A DNA stretch of 64,000 nt. It comes from Bacillus sp. FJAT-18017. GTDB lineage: Bacteria; Bacillota; Bacilli; Bacillales; Cytobacillaceae. The notes beneath the pieces were generated by a model that ran no database searches, was not told the origin of the DNA, and saw nothing but the letters and a program-made list of their open reading frames with translations. This document shows, piece by piece, positions 45,165 through 53,949 of the stretch; the stretch's first letter is position 1; each line of letters begins with the position of its first letter. The DNA is taken from the NCBI RefSeq assembly GCF_001278805.1, contig NZ_CP012602.1, positions 1,828,001-1,892,000 of the forward strand. Direction: 5' to 3'. The translations under genes were made by a program, and so were the position numbers.

Positions 45165-45984
45165 GCAATTTTTTATAGAAGATATTGGTGAACAAGATGT
45201 TACGACCGACCTGCTTTTTCCAGAGGGAACCGCCGGAGAGATTGTATTTTTGGCAAAAGAAGATGGAATCTTCTGTGGTACGGATGTGATTCACACCGGT
45301 TTTGCCTTGCTAAATCCTTCGATTGAGGTTGAACTGTTTGTTAAGGACGGGGAGAGGATTGAAATCGGCCAGCGGATTGCGACTGCGACTGGCTCTGTTC
45401 GCGACCTTCTGAAAGGCGAAAGGGTCATCCTGAATCTTGTCCAGCGGATGAGCGGGATTGCAACTCTGACAAAAAAAGCGGTCGGTGAGCTGAACAGCAC
45501 CCACACCAAAATTTGTGATACAAGAAAAACTATGCCGGGACTGCGGATGCTTGATAAGTATGCTGTCCGGGTCGGCGGCGGCTATAATCACCGTTTCGGT
45601 CTTTACGACGGCGTAATGGTCAAAGACAACCACATATCCTTTGCTGGATCGATCACTAATGCTGTGCGGGCGATTAAGGAAAAAGCTGGGCACATGGTCA
45701 AAATAGAGGTCGAAACAGAATCCGCTGAACAGGTAATTGAAGCGGTAGAGGCAAAAGCGGATGTTATTATGTTTGACAACCGGACACCAGATGAAATCCG
45801 GGAGTTGATTAAGCTAGTTCCAGAGGGGATTGTAACGGAAGCATCAGGCGGAATTCAGCTTGGCAATCTAGCAACCTATGGGGAGACAGGTGTCGATTAC
45901 ATTTCCCTCGGTTTCATCACTCATTCGGCAAAAGCGCTTGATATTAGTGTGAAGGTTTCCTTTAGGAAGGAGAATGAACGATGA
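45133..45984 (+). CDS. nadC: Nicotinate-nucleotide diphosphorylase (carboxylating), quinolinate phosphoribosyltransferase
   Basis: A 283-residue enzyme that turns quinolinate and PRPP into nicotinate mononucleotide and CO2. It has [17 protein letters not shown], the substrate-binding [15 protein letters not shown] and [19 protein letters not shown], and EASGGI near the C-terminus. ATG 45133 matches the family N-terminus and has GGAGG / GGGGA upstream; the longer frame from 44998 overlaps nadB heavily. The stop overlaps the start of nadA by four bases. Confidence 0.97.
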   Translation: MNTFKLRSLLEQFFIEDIGEQDVTTDLLFPEGTAGEIVFLAKEDGIFCGTDVIHTGFALLNPSIEVELFVKDGERIEIGQRIATATGSVRDLLKGERVILNLVQRMSGIATLTKKAVGELNSTHTKICDTRKTMPGLRMLDKYAVRVGGGYNHRFGLYDGVMVKDNHISFAGSITNAVRAIKEKAGHMVKIEVETESAEQVIEAVEAKADVIMFDNRTPDEIRELIKLVPEGIVTEASGGIQLGNLATYGETGVDYISLGFITHSAKALDISVKVSFRKENER

Positions 45985-47084
45985 GCATCCTTGCAGCTTT
46001 GAAAAAAAACACCATGATTCCCGACCGCTATCGGGAAATGTCGGTAGAAGAATTGGAAGCTGGGGTAAGGGCAATCAAGGAGAGGTTTGGTGCGAAGCTG
46101 TTCATTCCTGGCCACCATTACCAAAAGGATGAGGTCATTCAGTTTGCTGATGCGACCGGTGATTCTCTTAAACTTGCCCAGCTGTCCGCGGAAAATAAAG
46201 AGGCGGAATTCATTGTGTTTTGCGGCGTCCATTTTATGGCGGAGACCGCGGATATTTTAACCAGCAAAAATCAAAAGGTCTTTTTGCCTGACATGCGGGC
46301 TGGCTGTTCAATGGCGGACATGGCCAACATTCAGCAAACCGAGCGTGCCTGGGCAGAACTTCAAAAGATGTTCGGAGATACGATTGTTCCGCTCACGTAT
46401 GTCAATTCCACAGCAGCAATTAAGTCGTTTGTTGGTGCCAATGGGGGTGCGACAGTAACGTCCTCGAATGCAGAAACTATGGTGGAATGGGCGTTTGAAC
46501 AGAAGGAGCGGCTCCTTTTCCTGCCTGATCAGCATTTGGGAAGAAATACTGCGTTCAATTTAGGTGTCGGCTTAGATGAAATGGCTGTTTGGAATCCAAT
46601 TACCAATTCACTCGAATTCGAGGGTGAACTGGAAACGGTGAAGGTTATTCTTTGGAAGGGCCATTGCTCGGTCCATGAGAATTTCACTACAGGGAATATC
46701 GCCGATGTCCGCAAGCAGTACCCAGAAATGAAAATCATTGTTCATCCGGAATGCAGCCGGGAAGTAGTCGCTTTATCGGATGAAGCTGGTTCAACGGCTT
46801 ATATAATTAATGCAATCGAAAAAGCTGCTCCGGGAACTTCCTGGGCAATCGGAACAGAAATGAATCTGGTAAACCGATTGATCAAGCAGCATCCCGACAA
46901 GCATATCATTTCCCTAAACCCTCACATGTGCCCGTGTCTGACAATGAACAGAATTGATCTGCCGCACCTGTTGTGGTCCCTGGAAACGATGGAAGAACAG
47001 GACGCACACAATATCATAGAAGTTTCAGAAGAAGTTGCTGAGAATGCAAGGCTTGCTTTAGAACGCATGCTTCAGCACGCATGA
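45981..47084 (+). CDS. nadA: Quinolinate synthase A
   Basis: A 367-residue [4Fe-4S] enzyme that condenses iminoaspartate with dihydroxyacetone phosphate. The long Bacillus type is shown by the length and by [16 protein letters not shown] near the C-terminus. Candidate cluster cysteines lie in [17 protein letters not shown] and MCPC. The N-terminal [14 protein letters not shown] is also conserved. AAGGAGAATGAACG precedes ATG 45981. Confidence 0.97.
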   Translation: MSILAALKKNTMIPDRYREMSVEELEAGVRAIKERFGAKLFIPGHHYQKDEVIQFADATGDSLKLAQLSAENKEAEFIVFCGVHFMAETADILTSKNQKVFLPDMRAGCSMADMANIQQTERAWAELQKMFGDTIVPLTYVNSTAAIKSFVGANGGATVTSSNAETMVEWAFEQKERLLFLPDQHLGRNTAFNLGVGLDEMAVWNPITNSLEFEGELETVKVILWKGHCSVHENFTTGNIADVRKQYPEMKIIVHPECSREVVALSDEAGSTAYIINAIEKAAPGTSWAIGTEMNLVNRLIKQHPDKHIISLNPHMCPCLTMNRIDLPHLLWSLETMEEQDAHNIIEVSEEVAENARLALERMLQHA

Positions 47085-47092
47085 TGTGAGAA

Positions 47093-47122
47093 AAGACGGA
47101 GCAAAGAGTTCCGTCTTTTTTG
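47093..47122 (+). terminator. Terminator of nadBCA
   Basis: AAAGACGGA (47093-47101) pairs with TCCGTCTTT (47111-47119) and is followed by TTT. Confidence 0.85.
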
Positions 47123-47337
47123 CTATTCTGGTCATCCTCCAGTATACGGAGGGGGTGTTTCTGTTTGGTTGATCAAATAATTCAGCGTTTTTTTAATTAA
47201 TTCTAACGGTTTTAAAAATAATTCAGCGGTTTTGAAATTATATCTCTAAGTGCAGAATATTCCGGTAATTAATCTTTTATTTTTCACGCTTGAATCATAT
47301 AGATTTCAAAGGTTGCATAACTTTTTATGTAGATTGT

Positions 47338-47365
47338 TAGCATTTTGCCCAGACCGACATACACT
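47338..47365 (+). promoter_or_regulatory. Sigma-E promoter of safA
   Basis: The -10 CATACACT (47358-47365) matches the sigma-E consensus CATACAMT exactly. TAGCATT (47338-47344) fits five of seven -35 positions at a spacing of 13. safA is sigma-E dependent in B. subtilis. Confidence 0.75.
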
Positions 47366-47398
47366 ATATGGACTTATGCCATAGGAGGGGAAATCAGA

Positions 47399-50062
47399 GT
47401 GAGAATCCATATCGTACAGAAAGGGGATACTCTTTGGAAGATCGCCAAGAAGTACGGCGTGAATTTTGAAGAGCTGAAGAAGATGAATTCACAGCTCAGC
47501 AATCCTGATATGATTATGCCCGGTATGAAAATTAAGGTCCCAACTGGAGGCGGCAACATAAAAAAACAAGCCCCTGCCACTGGGACAAATCAGGGAGCAT
47601 CCATAAAATACGGGGTCGTGAAGGAAGCCCCAACTGCTCAGCACCCTTTTTCAAACCTTAAAACATTGTCACAGGACGAATCACCGGATGTTCCAGTACC
47701 AACTGAACCAATCACGGAAGAAACACCGGTCACGCCATATCAGCCAAAGGTTCCGCAAATGGAAACAGAAAATAATTTCATGATGAATATGAACAATATG
47801 TCTATCAAAGAAGTTCCTATTAAACCTATTAAAGAAGCACCGCTTAAACCAGTAAAAGAAGTGCCGCTTCCACCGATCAAGGAAGCACCTATGCAGCCAA
47901 TCCCTGCACCGATCAAGGAAGCACCAATCGCACCTATAAAAGAAGTGCCGCTTCCACCGATCAAGGAAGCACCTATGCAGCCAATCCCTGCACCGATAAA
48001 GGAAATACCAATCGCACCGATCAAAGAAGTACCGCTTCCACCGATCAAAGAAGTACCTATGCAGCCAATTCCTGCACCGAAAAAGGAAATACCAATCCCG
48101 CCAAAAAAAGAAGTACCAATCTCACCCATAAAGGAAGTACCGATTGCACCCATCAAGGAAGTGCCGATTCCACCAATGAAGGAAATACCGCTTCCGCCTA
48201 AAAAAGAAATACCAATTCCACCAAAAGTCGAAGTTCCTGTCCCTCCACCAATTCCAACACCAACTCCAGTTCAGCCAGTTGTCGAAGAATATTGCCCACC
48301 ACCAGTAGTAGAGGAATGTTATTATGTAACACCGGTGATGCCAGGCGTATGTACTCCATGCCCACCGCCGCAGTTTATGCCGTGCCCTCCTATGCCAGTA
48401 TGTCCGCCATTCCCGGGGGTTGCGGGTGAAATGTACAATATGCCTCCCGCTTACCCTCAGATGATGGGAGTTACAGACGCTCCATGTCCGCCATTCCCGG
48501 AGGCTGCAGGTGAAATGTATCAGATGCCGCCCGCTTACCCTCAGATGATGGGTGTTTCAGACGTTCCATGTCCTCCATTCCCGGAGGTTGCAGGTGAAAT
48601 GTATCAAATGTCACCAGGTTATCCTCAGATGATGGGAGTTGCCGGTGTTCAATATGACGAAGAATCGTCGTCTTCATCTTCATCTTCCATGCCTTTCATG
48701 GGCCAACATCCTCAATTTGGGATGGGTTATGAGCAACAGCAAATGGGACAATTCCCGGGTCCGGGTTATGGCCAACAGCCTTTAACCTACGGTCAGCAAT
48801 TCGGAGTTCAAGCTCAACCGGGAGTTGGGGTACCGCTGAGTGGAGCAGAACCATTAATGGGAGAAGAACAATACCCGATGATGGGAGGCCAGCCATCATA
48901 CGGAGGTCAACAGCAGTTCCCGATGATGGGAGGGCAGGCGCCATGCGAAGGTCAACAGCCATTCCCGATGATGGGAGACCAGCCATCATACGGAAGCCAA
49001 CAGCCATTCCCGATGATGGGAGGGCAGCCACCATATGGAGGTCAACAGCAGTTCCCGATGATGGGAGGCCAACCGCCATTCGGAGACGAACAGCAATTCC
49101 CAATGACGGGAAGCCAGCCGCAATACGGAGGTCAACAGCAATTCCCAATGATGGGAGGGCAGCCACCATACGGAGGTCAAGAGCAATTTCCGATCATGGG
49201 TGACCAGCCGCAATACGGAGGTCAACAGCCATTCCCGATGATGGGAGGCCAGCCGCCATACGGAAGCGAACAGCAATTCCCAATGATGGGAGGCCAGCCG
49301 CCATACGGAGGTCAAGAGCAATTCCCGATGATGGGAGGCCAGCCGCCATATGGAGGTCAACAGCAGTTCCCGATGATGGGAGGTCAGCCGCCATACGGAG
49401 GTCAAGAGCAATTCCCGATGATGGGAGGGCAGCCGCCATACGGAGGTCAAGAGCAATTCCCAATGATGGGAGGCCAGCCGCCATACGGAGGTCAACAGCA
49501 ATTCCCGATGATGGGAGGGCAGCCGCCATACGGAGGTCAAGAGCAATTCCCGATGATGGGTGGCCAGCCGCCATACGGAGGTCAACAGCAATTCCCGATG
49601 ATGGGAGGGCAGTCGCCATACGGAGGTCAACAGCAATTCCCGATGATGGGAGACCAGCCGCCATACGGAGGTGATCAGCAATTCCCAATGACGGGAGGCC
49701 AGCCGCAATACGGAGGCCAACAGCAATTCCCGATGATGGGAGGCCAAGCGCCATACGGAGGTGATCAGCAATTCCCAATGACGGGAGGGCAGCCGCAATA
49801 CGGAGGCCAACAACTCCCAATGATGGGAGGCCAGCCGCCATATGGCGAGCAGCAAATGCCGTTCATGTCTGAGACAGGGCAGACTGGTAACGAAACCATC
49901 GGCGGTGATCAGGGTGCGATGAGAGAAAATGACTTCATCCCAGGCGTACCAAGGATTTTTTCCCCGCCATTGCCTTTTTCACAGCCACCGCTGTTGAATC
50001 CTTATGGAATTGGCCCTCTAAGTCCAGGCCAGCATGGATACTTTGATGAAAGCGCAGATTAA
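47399..50062 (+). CDS. safA: SafA, LysM spore coat morphogen with greatly expanded repeat regions
   Basis: An 887-residue protein, more than twice the B. subtilis length (387, from memory). The N-terminal LysM domain (RIHIVQKGDTLWKIAKKYGVNFEELKKMNSQL, about 1-50) binds cortex peptidoglycan. Then come a Pro/Lys/Glu heptad region (K-E-V/I/A-P units, 47804-48250), three 28-residue Cys-Pro-rich units starting CPPFP (48401-48652), a Ser-run linker, and about 22 units of 15 residues of the type GGQPPYGGQQQFPMM (48884-49867). The start is GTG 47399 with GGAGGGG 8 bases upstream. SafA organises the inner coat with SpoVID. The last 29 bases overlap the next gene. Confidence 0.93.
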   Translation: MRIHIVQKGDTLWKIAKKYGVNFEELKKMNSQLSNPDMIMPGMKIKVPTGGGNIKKQAPATGTNQGASIKYGVVKEAPTAQHPFSNLKTLSQDESPDVPVPTEPITEETPVTPYQPKVPQMETENNFMMNMNNMSIKEVPIKPIKEAPLKPVKEVPLPPIKEAPMQPIPAPIKEAPIAPIKEVPLPPIKEAPMQPIPAPIKEIPIAPIKEVPLPPIKEVPMQPIPAPKKEIPIPPKKEVPISPIKEVPIAPIKEVPIPPMKEIPLPPKKEIPIPPKVEVPVPPPIPTPTPVQPVVEEYCPPPVVEECYYVTPVMPGVCTPCPPPQFMPCPPMPVCPPFPGVAGEMYNMPPAYPQMMGVTDAPCPPFPEAAGEMYQMPPAYPQMMGVSDVPCPPFPEVAGEMYQMSPGYPQMMGVAGVQYDEESSSSSSSSMPFMGQHPQFGMGYEQQQMGQFPGPGYGQQPLTYGQQFGVQAQPGVGVPLSGAEPLMGEEQYPMMGGQPSYGGQQQFPMMGGQAPCEGQQPFPMMGDQPSYGSQQPFPMMGGQPPYGGQQQFPMMGGQPPFGDEQQFPMTGSQPQYGGQQQFPMMGGQPPYGGQEQFPIMGDQPQYGGQQPFPMMGGQPPYGSEQQFPMMGGQPPYGGQEQFPMMGGQPPYGGQQQFPMMGGQPPYGGQEQFPMMGGQPPYGGQEQFPMMGGQPPYGGQQQFPMMGGQPPYGGQEQFPMMGGQPPYGGQQQFPMMGGQSPYGGQQQFPMMGDQPPYGGDQQFPMTGGQPQYGGQQQFPMMGGQAPYGGDQQFPMTGGQPQYGGQQLPMMGGQPPYGEQQMPFMSETGQTGNETIGGDQGAMRENDFIPGVPRIFSPPLPFSQPPLLNPYGIGPLSPGQHGYFDESAD
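47804..48250 (+). repeat. SafA repeat region 1: KEVP heptads
   Basis: Degenerate 21-base units encode seven-residue blocks such as PIKEVPL and PIKEAPM, with a longer period where PMQPIPAPIKE recurs three times. The region is rich in Pro and Lys/Glu and is probably an extended charged rod. Confidence 0.85.
48401..48652 (+). repeat. SafA repeat region 2: three 84-base units
   Basis: Three tandem units of 28 residues begin CPPFP and contain AGEMYQM, then YPQMMGV. Each unit has one Cys, so the region carries regularly spaced cysteines. Confidence 0.9.
48884..49867 (+). repeat. SafA repeat region 3: about 22 tandem 45-base units
   Basis: Twenty units of 15 residues plus two of 14 make up 984 bases. 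The consensus is GGQPPY-GGQQQF-PMM with Q/E, Q/P and G/D exchanges. The DNA units are very alike, so the number can change by slippage or unequal recombination. Long open frames on the opposite strand are by-products of the repeat. Confidence 0.95.
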
Positions 50063-51038
50063 ACGCACCAATCCGGGAGACGAGGACTTTTTGAATCGTC
50101 TCCTCTCTTATTTGGATCAACATATTTCTGCAACAATTCTTGCCATTGAGCCAATCCGTCCAAAGGTTCTGTTTTTAAAAACTTCCGCTGGAAATTTTAT
50201 TCTGAAAGGCTATTCTTCGTATACCCGTTTAAAGCTAATGGAGTCTTTTACGAGAAGGCTTAAAGAAAGTGGGTTTACAGAAACGTATTCCTACATGGCA
50301 TTTCCTGGCCTGGATCCGTTGTATTGGGATGGTTTATTTTATGGTTGTATGGAGTTTATTCCTCCGCATCCAAATACATTTAATTACTATTGGGAAGCTG
50401 ACAGATTAAATGGAGCAAGGTTATTGACTAAATTCCACCGAATTTCACAAACTCTTGAAAAGGAGTTTCAATCCACGGTTCCTTCAGCAAGTCTTCTGGA
50501 TAAGTGGGAGGAGAGACTTGATTGTTTTATAGCCAATAGGAAAGAAATCGGAAGATATCTTGATGAAACGATAGTAGCTGAACTAATTGAGTGGGCAAAT
50601 CGGGCCTTGGATGGGATGAATGTTCAGGAGAGATTTTTGCAAGCGGAGATGCCCGCAGTGCTGCATGGAGATGTAGCCCATCATAATTTTATTCGGTCTA
50701 AGACAGGAAAGGTTTTTCTCATTGATTTCGACCTAATCAGCATCGGGTCGCCAGCGGTCGATTTTTTGCAGTATGCCAACCGCATTCTGCCTTATATTCG
50801 GTGGTCGTTGAAACACCTGTCCAAGTACACACAGATTGCACCTTATTTATATAATAAGGGTTTTTTATATGGACTTGTTTATCCGTCGGATATTTTAAGA
50901 GAATGGAATCGGGTCATGCGGGAACGGAACCCGCCCGATGCAGTGAGACTTAAGCAGGTTTTGGACCAAACGATGTACCAGTATGATGCAAGAAGGAAAT
51001 TTGTATTTGATGTAAAGGAAAAAATTAAATCAGGTTAA
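50034..51038 (+). CDS. CotS-like phosphotransferase-fold protein following safA
   Basis: A 334-residue protein of the aminoglycoside phosphotransferase/CotS fold. It keeps the catalytic loop LHGDVAHHNFI (about 213-223) and the metal motif LIDFDLISIGSPAVDFLQY, so unlike YsxE it may be an active kinase. No nucleotide-binding P-loop of a classic kinase is seen, as is usual in this family. ATG 50034 lies inside safA; ATG 50046 is an alternative. Neither has a strong ribosome binding site, suggesting coupling to safA. A spore coat role is inferred from context; the substrate is unknown. Confidence 0.85.
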   Translation: MDTLMKAQIKRTNPGDEDFLNRLLSYLDQHISATILAIEPIRPKVLFLKTSAGNFILKGYSSYTRLKLMESFTRRLKESGFTETYSYMAFPGLDPLYWDGLFYGCMEFIPPHPNTFNYYWEADRLNGARLLTKFHRISQTLEKEFQSTVPSASLLDKWEERLDCFIANRKEIGRYLDETIVAELIEWANRALDGMNVQERFLQAEMPAVLHGDVAHHNFIRSKTGKVFLIDFDLISIGSPAVDFLQYANRILPYIRWSLKHLSKYTQIAPYLYNKGFLYGLVYPSDILREWNRVMRERNPPDAVRLKQVLDQTMYQYDARRKFVFDVKEKIKSG

Positions 51039-51081
51039 TCAAAGGCGATGCCCCAGGGTATTGCTTTTTCCCATTTAGATA

Positions 51082-51230
51082 TTGTTGATTTATTAGCATT
51101 GTTGGTTGGAGAGGAAGGCGCGAAGACTCCTACGGGAGAAAAGGTCAGTGGGAGACCCCACAGGCGCTGGCGCCGAGGAGGCTCCCAGGCCGCCCGTGGA
51201 AAGCGAAGCGCCTGGAGCGGAAATCAACAA
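51082..51230. repeat. Bacillaceae intergenic repeat (AGCG...GGAGCGGAAATCAACA type)
   Basis: The segment with GAAGACTCCTACGGGAG, GGCGCTGGCGCCGAGGAGGC, CCGCCCGTGGAAAGCGAAGC and GCCTGGAGCGGAAATCAACA matches, from memory, a repeat found many times in Bacillus-type genomes. Perfect 10-bp terminal inverted repeats flank it: TTGTTGATTT (51082-51091) and AAATCAACAA (51221-51230). The frame running through it (51048-51275) has the composition of translated repeat and is not called as a gene. Confidence 0.75.
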
Positions 51231-51326
51231 CGTTGTTTAACATGCTTTCTGCTAAAAAGGATAATTAGGCAATAAAGGGAAAAGATAATAAAGGATTAGC
51301 AGTAATAAAAGGAAGAGGTGGGCAAT

Positions 51327-51851
51327 ATGAAACGGAAAACAGTATATTTTGTGGCTGCATTTCTGGTCCTTCTGGTAAGCGGGCTCATTTGTCCGGATAT
51401 CAGGGCATTAGCAGATGAAAAAGCGATTTCGGAGCCTCTTCGTCTGAGCGTAACACTCGAAAAAATGTATGTTGATGGGGAAATCAGCCAGGAAAAGGTC
51501 GTTGAAACGGTAAAGTCCTGGGAGGATTTCTGGTCAAAATATGAGAATTGGACAACCGTTGATGTTGGCAAAAATTCGGTTGTTTTAAGGAAGCAAGTTG
51601 AGGATATTTCTCCTCTTTTAAAATCAAATGGTTATTTTGGGCTTGGACAGGGGAGAGTTCTGGCTATTTTTAATGGCAGGCCTCCATACTCTCAAATTAT
51701 CCAATCTTTTTATCAAATTGATGTGAAAAAGTTAGAGAGCAGGAAGCACGATGAACTAAAAAGGGGAATCCCGATACGTACAAAGGATCAGTACGTAGAA
51801 GTGCTTGAAAGCTATAAGCCTTATTCGTCCTGCGAAAAAATTAGCCATTAA
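51327..51851 (+). CDS. bofC: BofC, forespore regulator of the sigma-K checkpoint
   Basis: A 174-residue protein with a signal peptide (VYFVAAFLVLLVSGLICPDIRALA). The body matches BofC: LEKMYVDGEISQEKVVE, DFWSKYENW, LRKQVEDISPLLKSNGYFGL and the C-terminal GIPIRTKDQYVEVLESYKPY. BofC acts between the forespore membranes to restrain SpoIVB, which triggers SpoIVFB. ATG 51327 is chosen because GGAAGAGG lies 9 bases upstream. It precedes ruvAB as in B. subtilis. Confidence 0.93.
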   Translation: MKRKTVYFVAAFLVLLVSGLICPDIRALADEKAISEPLRLSVTLEKMYVDGEISQEKVVETVKSWEDFWSKYENWTTVDVGKNSVVLRKQVEDISPLLKSNGYFGLGQGRVLAIFNGRPPYSQIIQSFYQIDVKKLESRKHDELKRGIPIRTKDQYVEVLESYKPYSSCEKISH

Positions 51852-51871
51852 GGATTCATTTTATATAAAAG

Positions 51872-51900
51872 AGACCAGCGTATATTATGCCTGGTCTTCT
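51872..51900 (+). terminator. Terminator after bofC
   Basis: AGACCAG (51872-51878) pairs with CTGGTCT (51891-51897) around a 12-base loop, followed by a T-rich stretch. Confidence 0.65.
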
Positions 51901-52000
51901 TCCGTTTACTTGGGCAGTTTAACTTAACGAAGAATTTCATAATAACATTCCTACATGAGTTTTCTGGCAATTGAAGAAGTGTGCAGTGATGAGGAAACTT

Positions 52001-52032
52001 TTTTCAAATAAACAAAGATAGTATGGTAGAAT
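52001..52032 (+). promoter_or_regulatory. Candidate promoter of ruvAB
   Basis: An extended -10 TGG-TAGAAT (TAGAAT 52027-52032) with a weak TTTTCA (52001-52006) upstream. ruvA starts about 30 bases later. Confidence 0.45.
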
Positions 52033-52062
52033 GGAGTTCAGCATGGAAGAGGAGAGAAAAAA

Positions 52063-52674
52063 GTGTTTGATTTCATTCGCGGGAAACTGGACTTTGTTGG
52101 TCCGGAATACATAGTAGTAGAAAATGCAGGGATTGGCTGGCAAATATCGACGCCAAATCCTTTTGCCTATTCAAGTAAAATTGGTACAGACGTAACGGTC
52201 TTTGTCTATCATTATGTCCGGGAGGATGCTATGAGTCTTTTCGGATTTTCAAAAAGAGAAGAAAAAACGCTTTTCACCAAGTTATTAAGTGTTTCTGGAA
52301 TTGGGCCTAAAGGAGCGCTCGCAATCCTGGCATACGGACAGCCGGAGCAGGTTGTATATGCGATTGAACAGGAAGACGAGGCGTTCCTAATTAAATTCCC
52401 GGGAGTAGGGAAAAAGACAGCCCGGCAAATGATACTGGATTTGAAGGGTAAGCTTAAAAACATTACGCCTTCATTATTTCCGGACCTGTTTAACCAGGAC
52501 GGGGCAGGGTTTGTTCCGGCAGCTGGAAACAGCCAGCTTGATGAAGCAATTCTTGCGTTAAAGGCACTGGGTTATACAGAAAAGGAAGTAAATAAAGTAT
52601 CGAAGGAATTGCAAAAAGAAGACCTGTCGACGGACCAATATATTAAAAAAGCCCTGCAGCGGCTAATAAAGTAA
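52063..52674 (+). CDS. ruvA: RuvA, Holliday junction-binding subunit
   Basis: A 203-residue protein with the OB fold ([27 protein letters not shown]), two helix-hairpin-helix motifs ([16 protein letters not shown] and [23 protein letters not shown]) and the flexible C-terminal domain that touches RuvB. The start is GTG 52063 with GAGGAGAG upstream. ruvB follows after 12 bases. Confidence 0.98.
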   Translation: MFDFIRGKLDFVGPEYIVVENAGIGWQISTPNPFAYSSKIGTDVTVFVYHYVREDAMSLFGFSKREEKTLFTKLLSVSGIGPKGALAILAYGQPEQVVYAIEQEDEAFLIKFPGVGKKTARQMILDLKGKLKNITPSLFPDLFNQDGAGFVPAAGNSQLDEAILALKALGYTEKEVNKVSKELQKEDLSTDQYIKKALQRLIK

Positions 52675-52686
52675 AGGTGATCGAGA

Positions 52687-53691
52687 GTGGATGAACGAGT
52701 GATTTCGAGCGAGGCGGACAAACAGGAGCTTATTTTTGAAACAAGTCTCAGGCCGCAGACACTCAAGCAATATATTGGGCAAGATAAAGTTAAAGCCAAT
52801 CTTGAAGTGTTCATCAGCGCGGCAAGGATGCGGAAGGAAACACTTGACCATGTGCTTTTATATGGACCTCCAGGACTTGGAAAAACAACTCTTGCCGCAA
52901 TTATTGCCAATGAGATGGGCGTGAATTTAAGGACCACCTCGGGGCCAGCCATCGAGAGGCCTGGCGATCTTGCTGCCATCCTTGCTTCACTTGAGCCTGG
53001 CGATGTATTATTCATTGACGAGATTCATCGGCTTCCAAGGGCAATCGAGGAAGTATTGTATCCGGCAATGGAGGATTTTTGTCTTGATATAGTGATTGGG
53101 AAAGGACCGGAAGCCCGCTCGGTGCGGATTGACCTTCCACCTTTCACACTTGTTGGCGCCACGACAAGGGCCGGTGCGATTTCCGCTCCGTTGCGGGATC
53201 GATTTGGAGTTTTGGCCCGCCTCGAGTATTATAAGGAAGAACAGCTAAGGGATATCGTTGAGCGGACTGCGATTATACTGGATACAGTAATAAGTCCAAC
53301 AGCGGCTGCGGAAATTGCAAGAAGGTCTCGCGGGACTCCGAGAATTGCCAACAGGCTCTTGCGAAGGGTGCGGGATTTTGCTCAGGTGCGCGGCAATGGT
53401 GAAATTGACCAGGTACTAGCATCAGAGGCGTTAGAACTTCTTCAGGTAGACAGGCTCGGGCTAGATCATATTGATCATAAACTTTTGATTGGCATTATCG
53501 AGAAATTCCGGGGCGGACCGGTAGGATTGGATACGATTGCAGCTTCAATTGGCGAGGAATCCGACACAATAGAGGATGTATACGAGCCTTACCTTTTGCA
53601 AATAGGATTCTTGCAGCGTACCCCGAGGGGGAGAGTAGTAACCGACCTCGTTTATCGCCATTTTCATATGGAGGTGCCCGAAAAGAAATGA
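52687..53691 (+). CDS. ruvB: RuvB, Holliday junction branch migration ATPase
   Basis: A 334-residue AAA+ motor. It has Walker [13 protein letters not shown], Walker [10 protein letters not shown], the sensor VGATTRAG, and the winged-helix C-terminus ([17 protein letters not shown]). The start is GTG 52687 with AAAGGTGA upstream. The stop overlaps the next gene by four bases. Confidence 0.98.
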   Translation: MDERVISSEADKQELIFETSLRPQTLKQYIGQDKVKANLEVFISAARMRKETLDHVLLYGPPGLGKTTLAAIIANEMGVNLRTTSGPAIERPGDLAAILASLEPGDVLFIDEIHRLPRAIEEVLYPAMEDFCLDIVIGKGPEARSVRIDLPPFTLVGATTRAGAISAPLRDRFGVLARLEYYKEEQLRDIVERTAIILDTVISPTAAAEIARRSRGTPRIANRLLRRVRDFAQVRGNGEIDQVLASEALELLQVDRLGLDHIDHKLLIGIIEKFRGGPVGLDTIAASIGEESDTIEDVYEPYLLQIGFLQRTPRGRVVTDLVYRHFHMEVPEKK

Positions 53692-53894
53692 CCCCATTTT
53701 CAAAGATGCTAATGGTAATTGGAGCCGTCATTTTCCTAATTGGTCTGCTTATGCCAATTTTTAATCTGGGCAAGCTGCCAGGTGATATTTTAATCAAAAA
53801 GGGCAATACTACCTTTTATTTTCCTGTTGTAACATCGATTGTTTTAAGTATTGTCCTATCGCTGATCCTTTTTGTCATCGGGAAGTTCAGATAA
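53688..53894 (+). CDS. DUF2905 small membrane protein
   Basis: A 68-residue protein with two membrane helices ([19 protein letters not shown] and [21 protein letters not shown]) joined by the loop [20 protein letters not shown], the DUF2905 signature. It overlaps ruvB by four bases (ATGA) and lies 55 bases before queA. The function of the family is unknown. Confidence 0.9.
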   Translation: MTPFSKMLMVIGAVIFLIGLLMPIFNLGKLPGDILIKKGNTTFYFPVVTSIVLSIVLSLILFVIGKFR

Positions 53895-53949
53895 GCCCGT
53901 AAAGAGGGTCTAGATGGTATAAAACGTTATTATAGTAAGGGTGTAGCAA

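Noticed and set aside
47740..48156. Minus-strand Gly/Ile-rich frame opposite safA
   Set aside because: It is the complement of the KEVP heptad repeats and has no ribosome binding site.
49194..49841. Second minus-strand frame opposite safA
   Set aside because: Same cause as the frame at 48986: shadow of a tandem repeat.
48986..49855. Long minus-strand frame of 289 codons opposite safA
   Set aside because: It is a repetitive LASHHREL-type product of the 45-base safA array. A 45-base repeat keeps all frames open. There is no start signal.
48884..49867. Could the 45-base array be a CRISPR?
   Set aside because: The units are contiguous, in frame and without unique spacers, and encode a coat protein repeat. 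No cas genes are near.
51048..51275. Plus-strand frame of 75 codons after the coat kinase gene
   Set aside because: It runs through a known type of structured repeat, has no convincing ribosome binding site, and its Arg/Gly/Trp-rich middle is what the repeat gives when translated.
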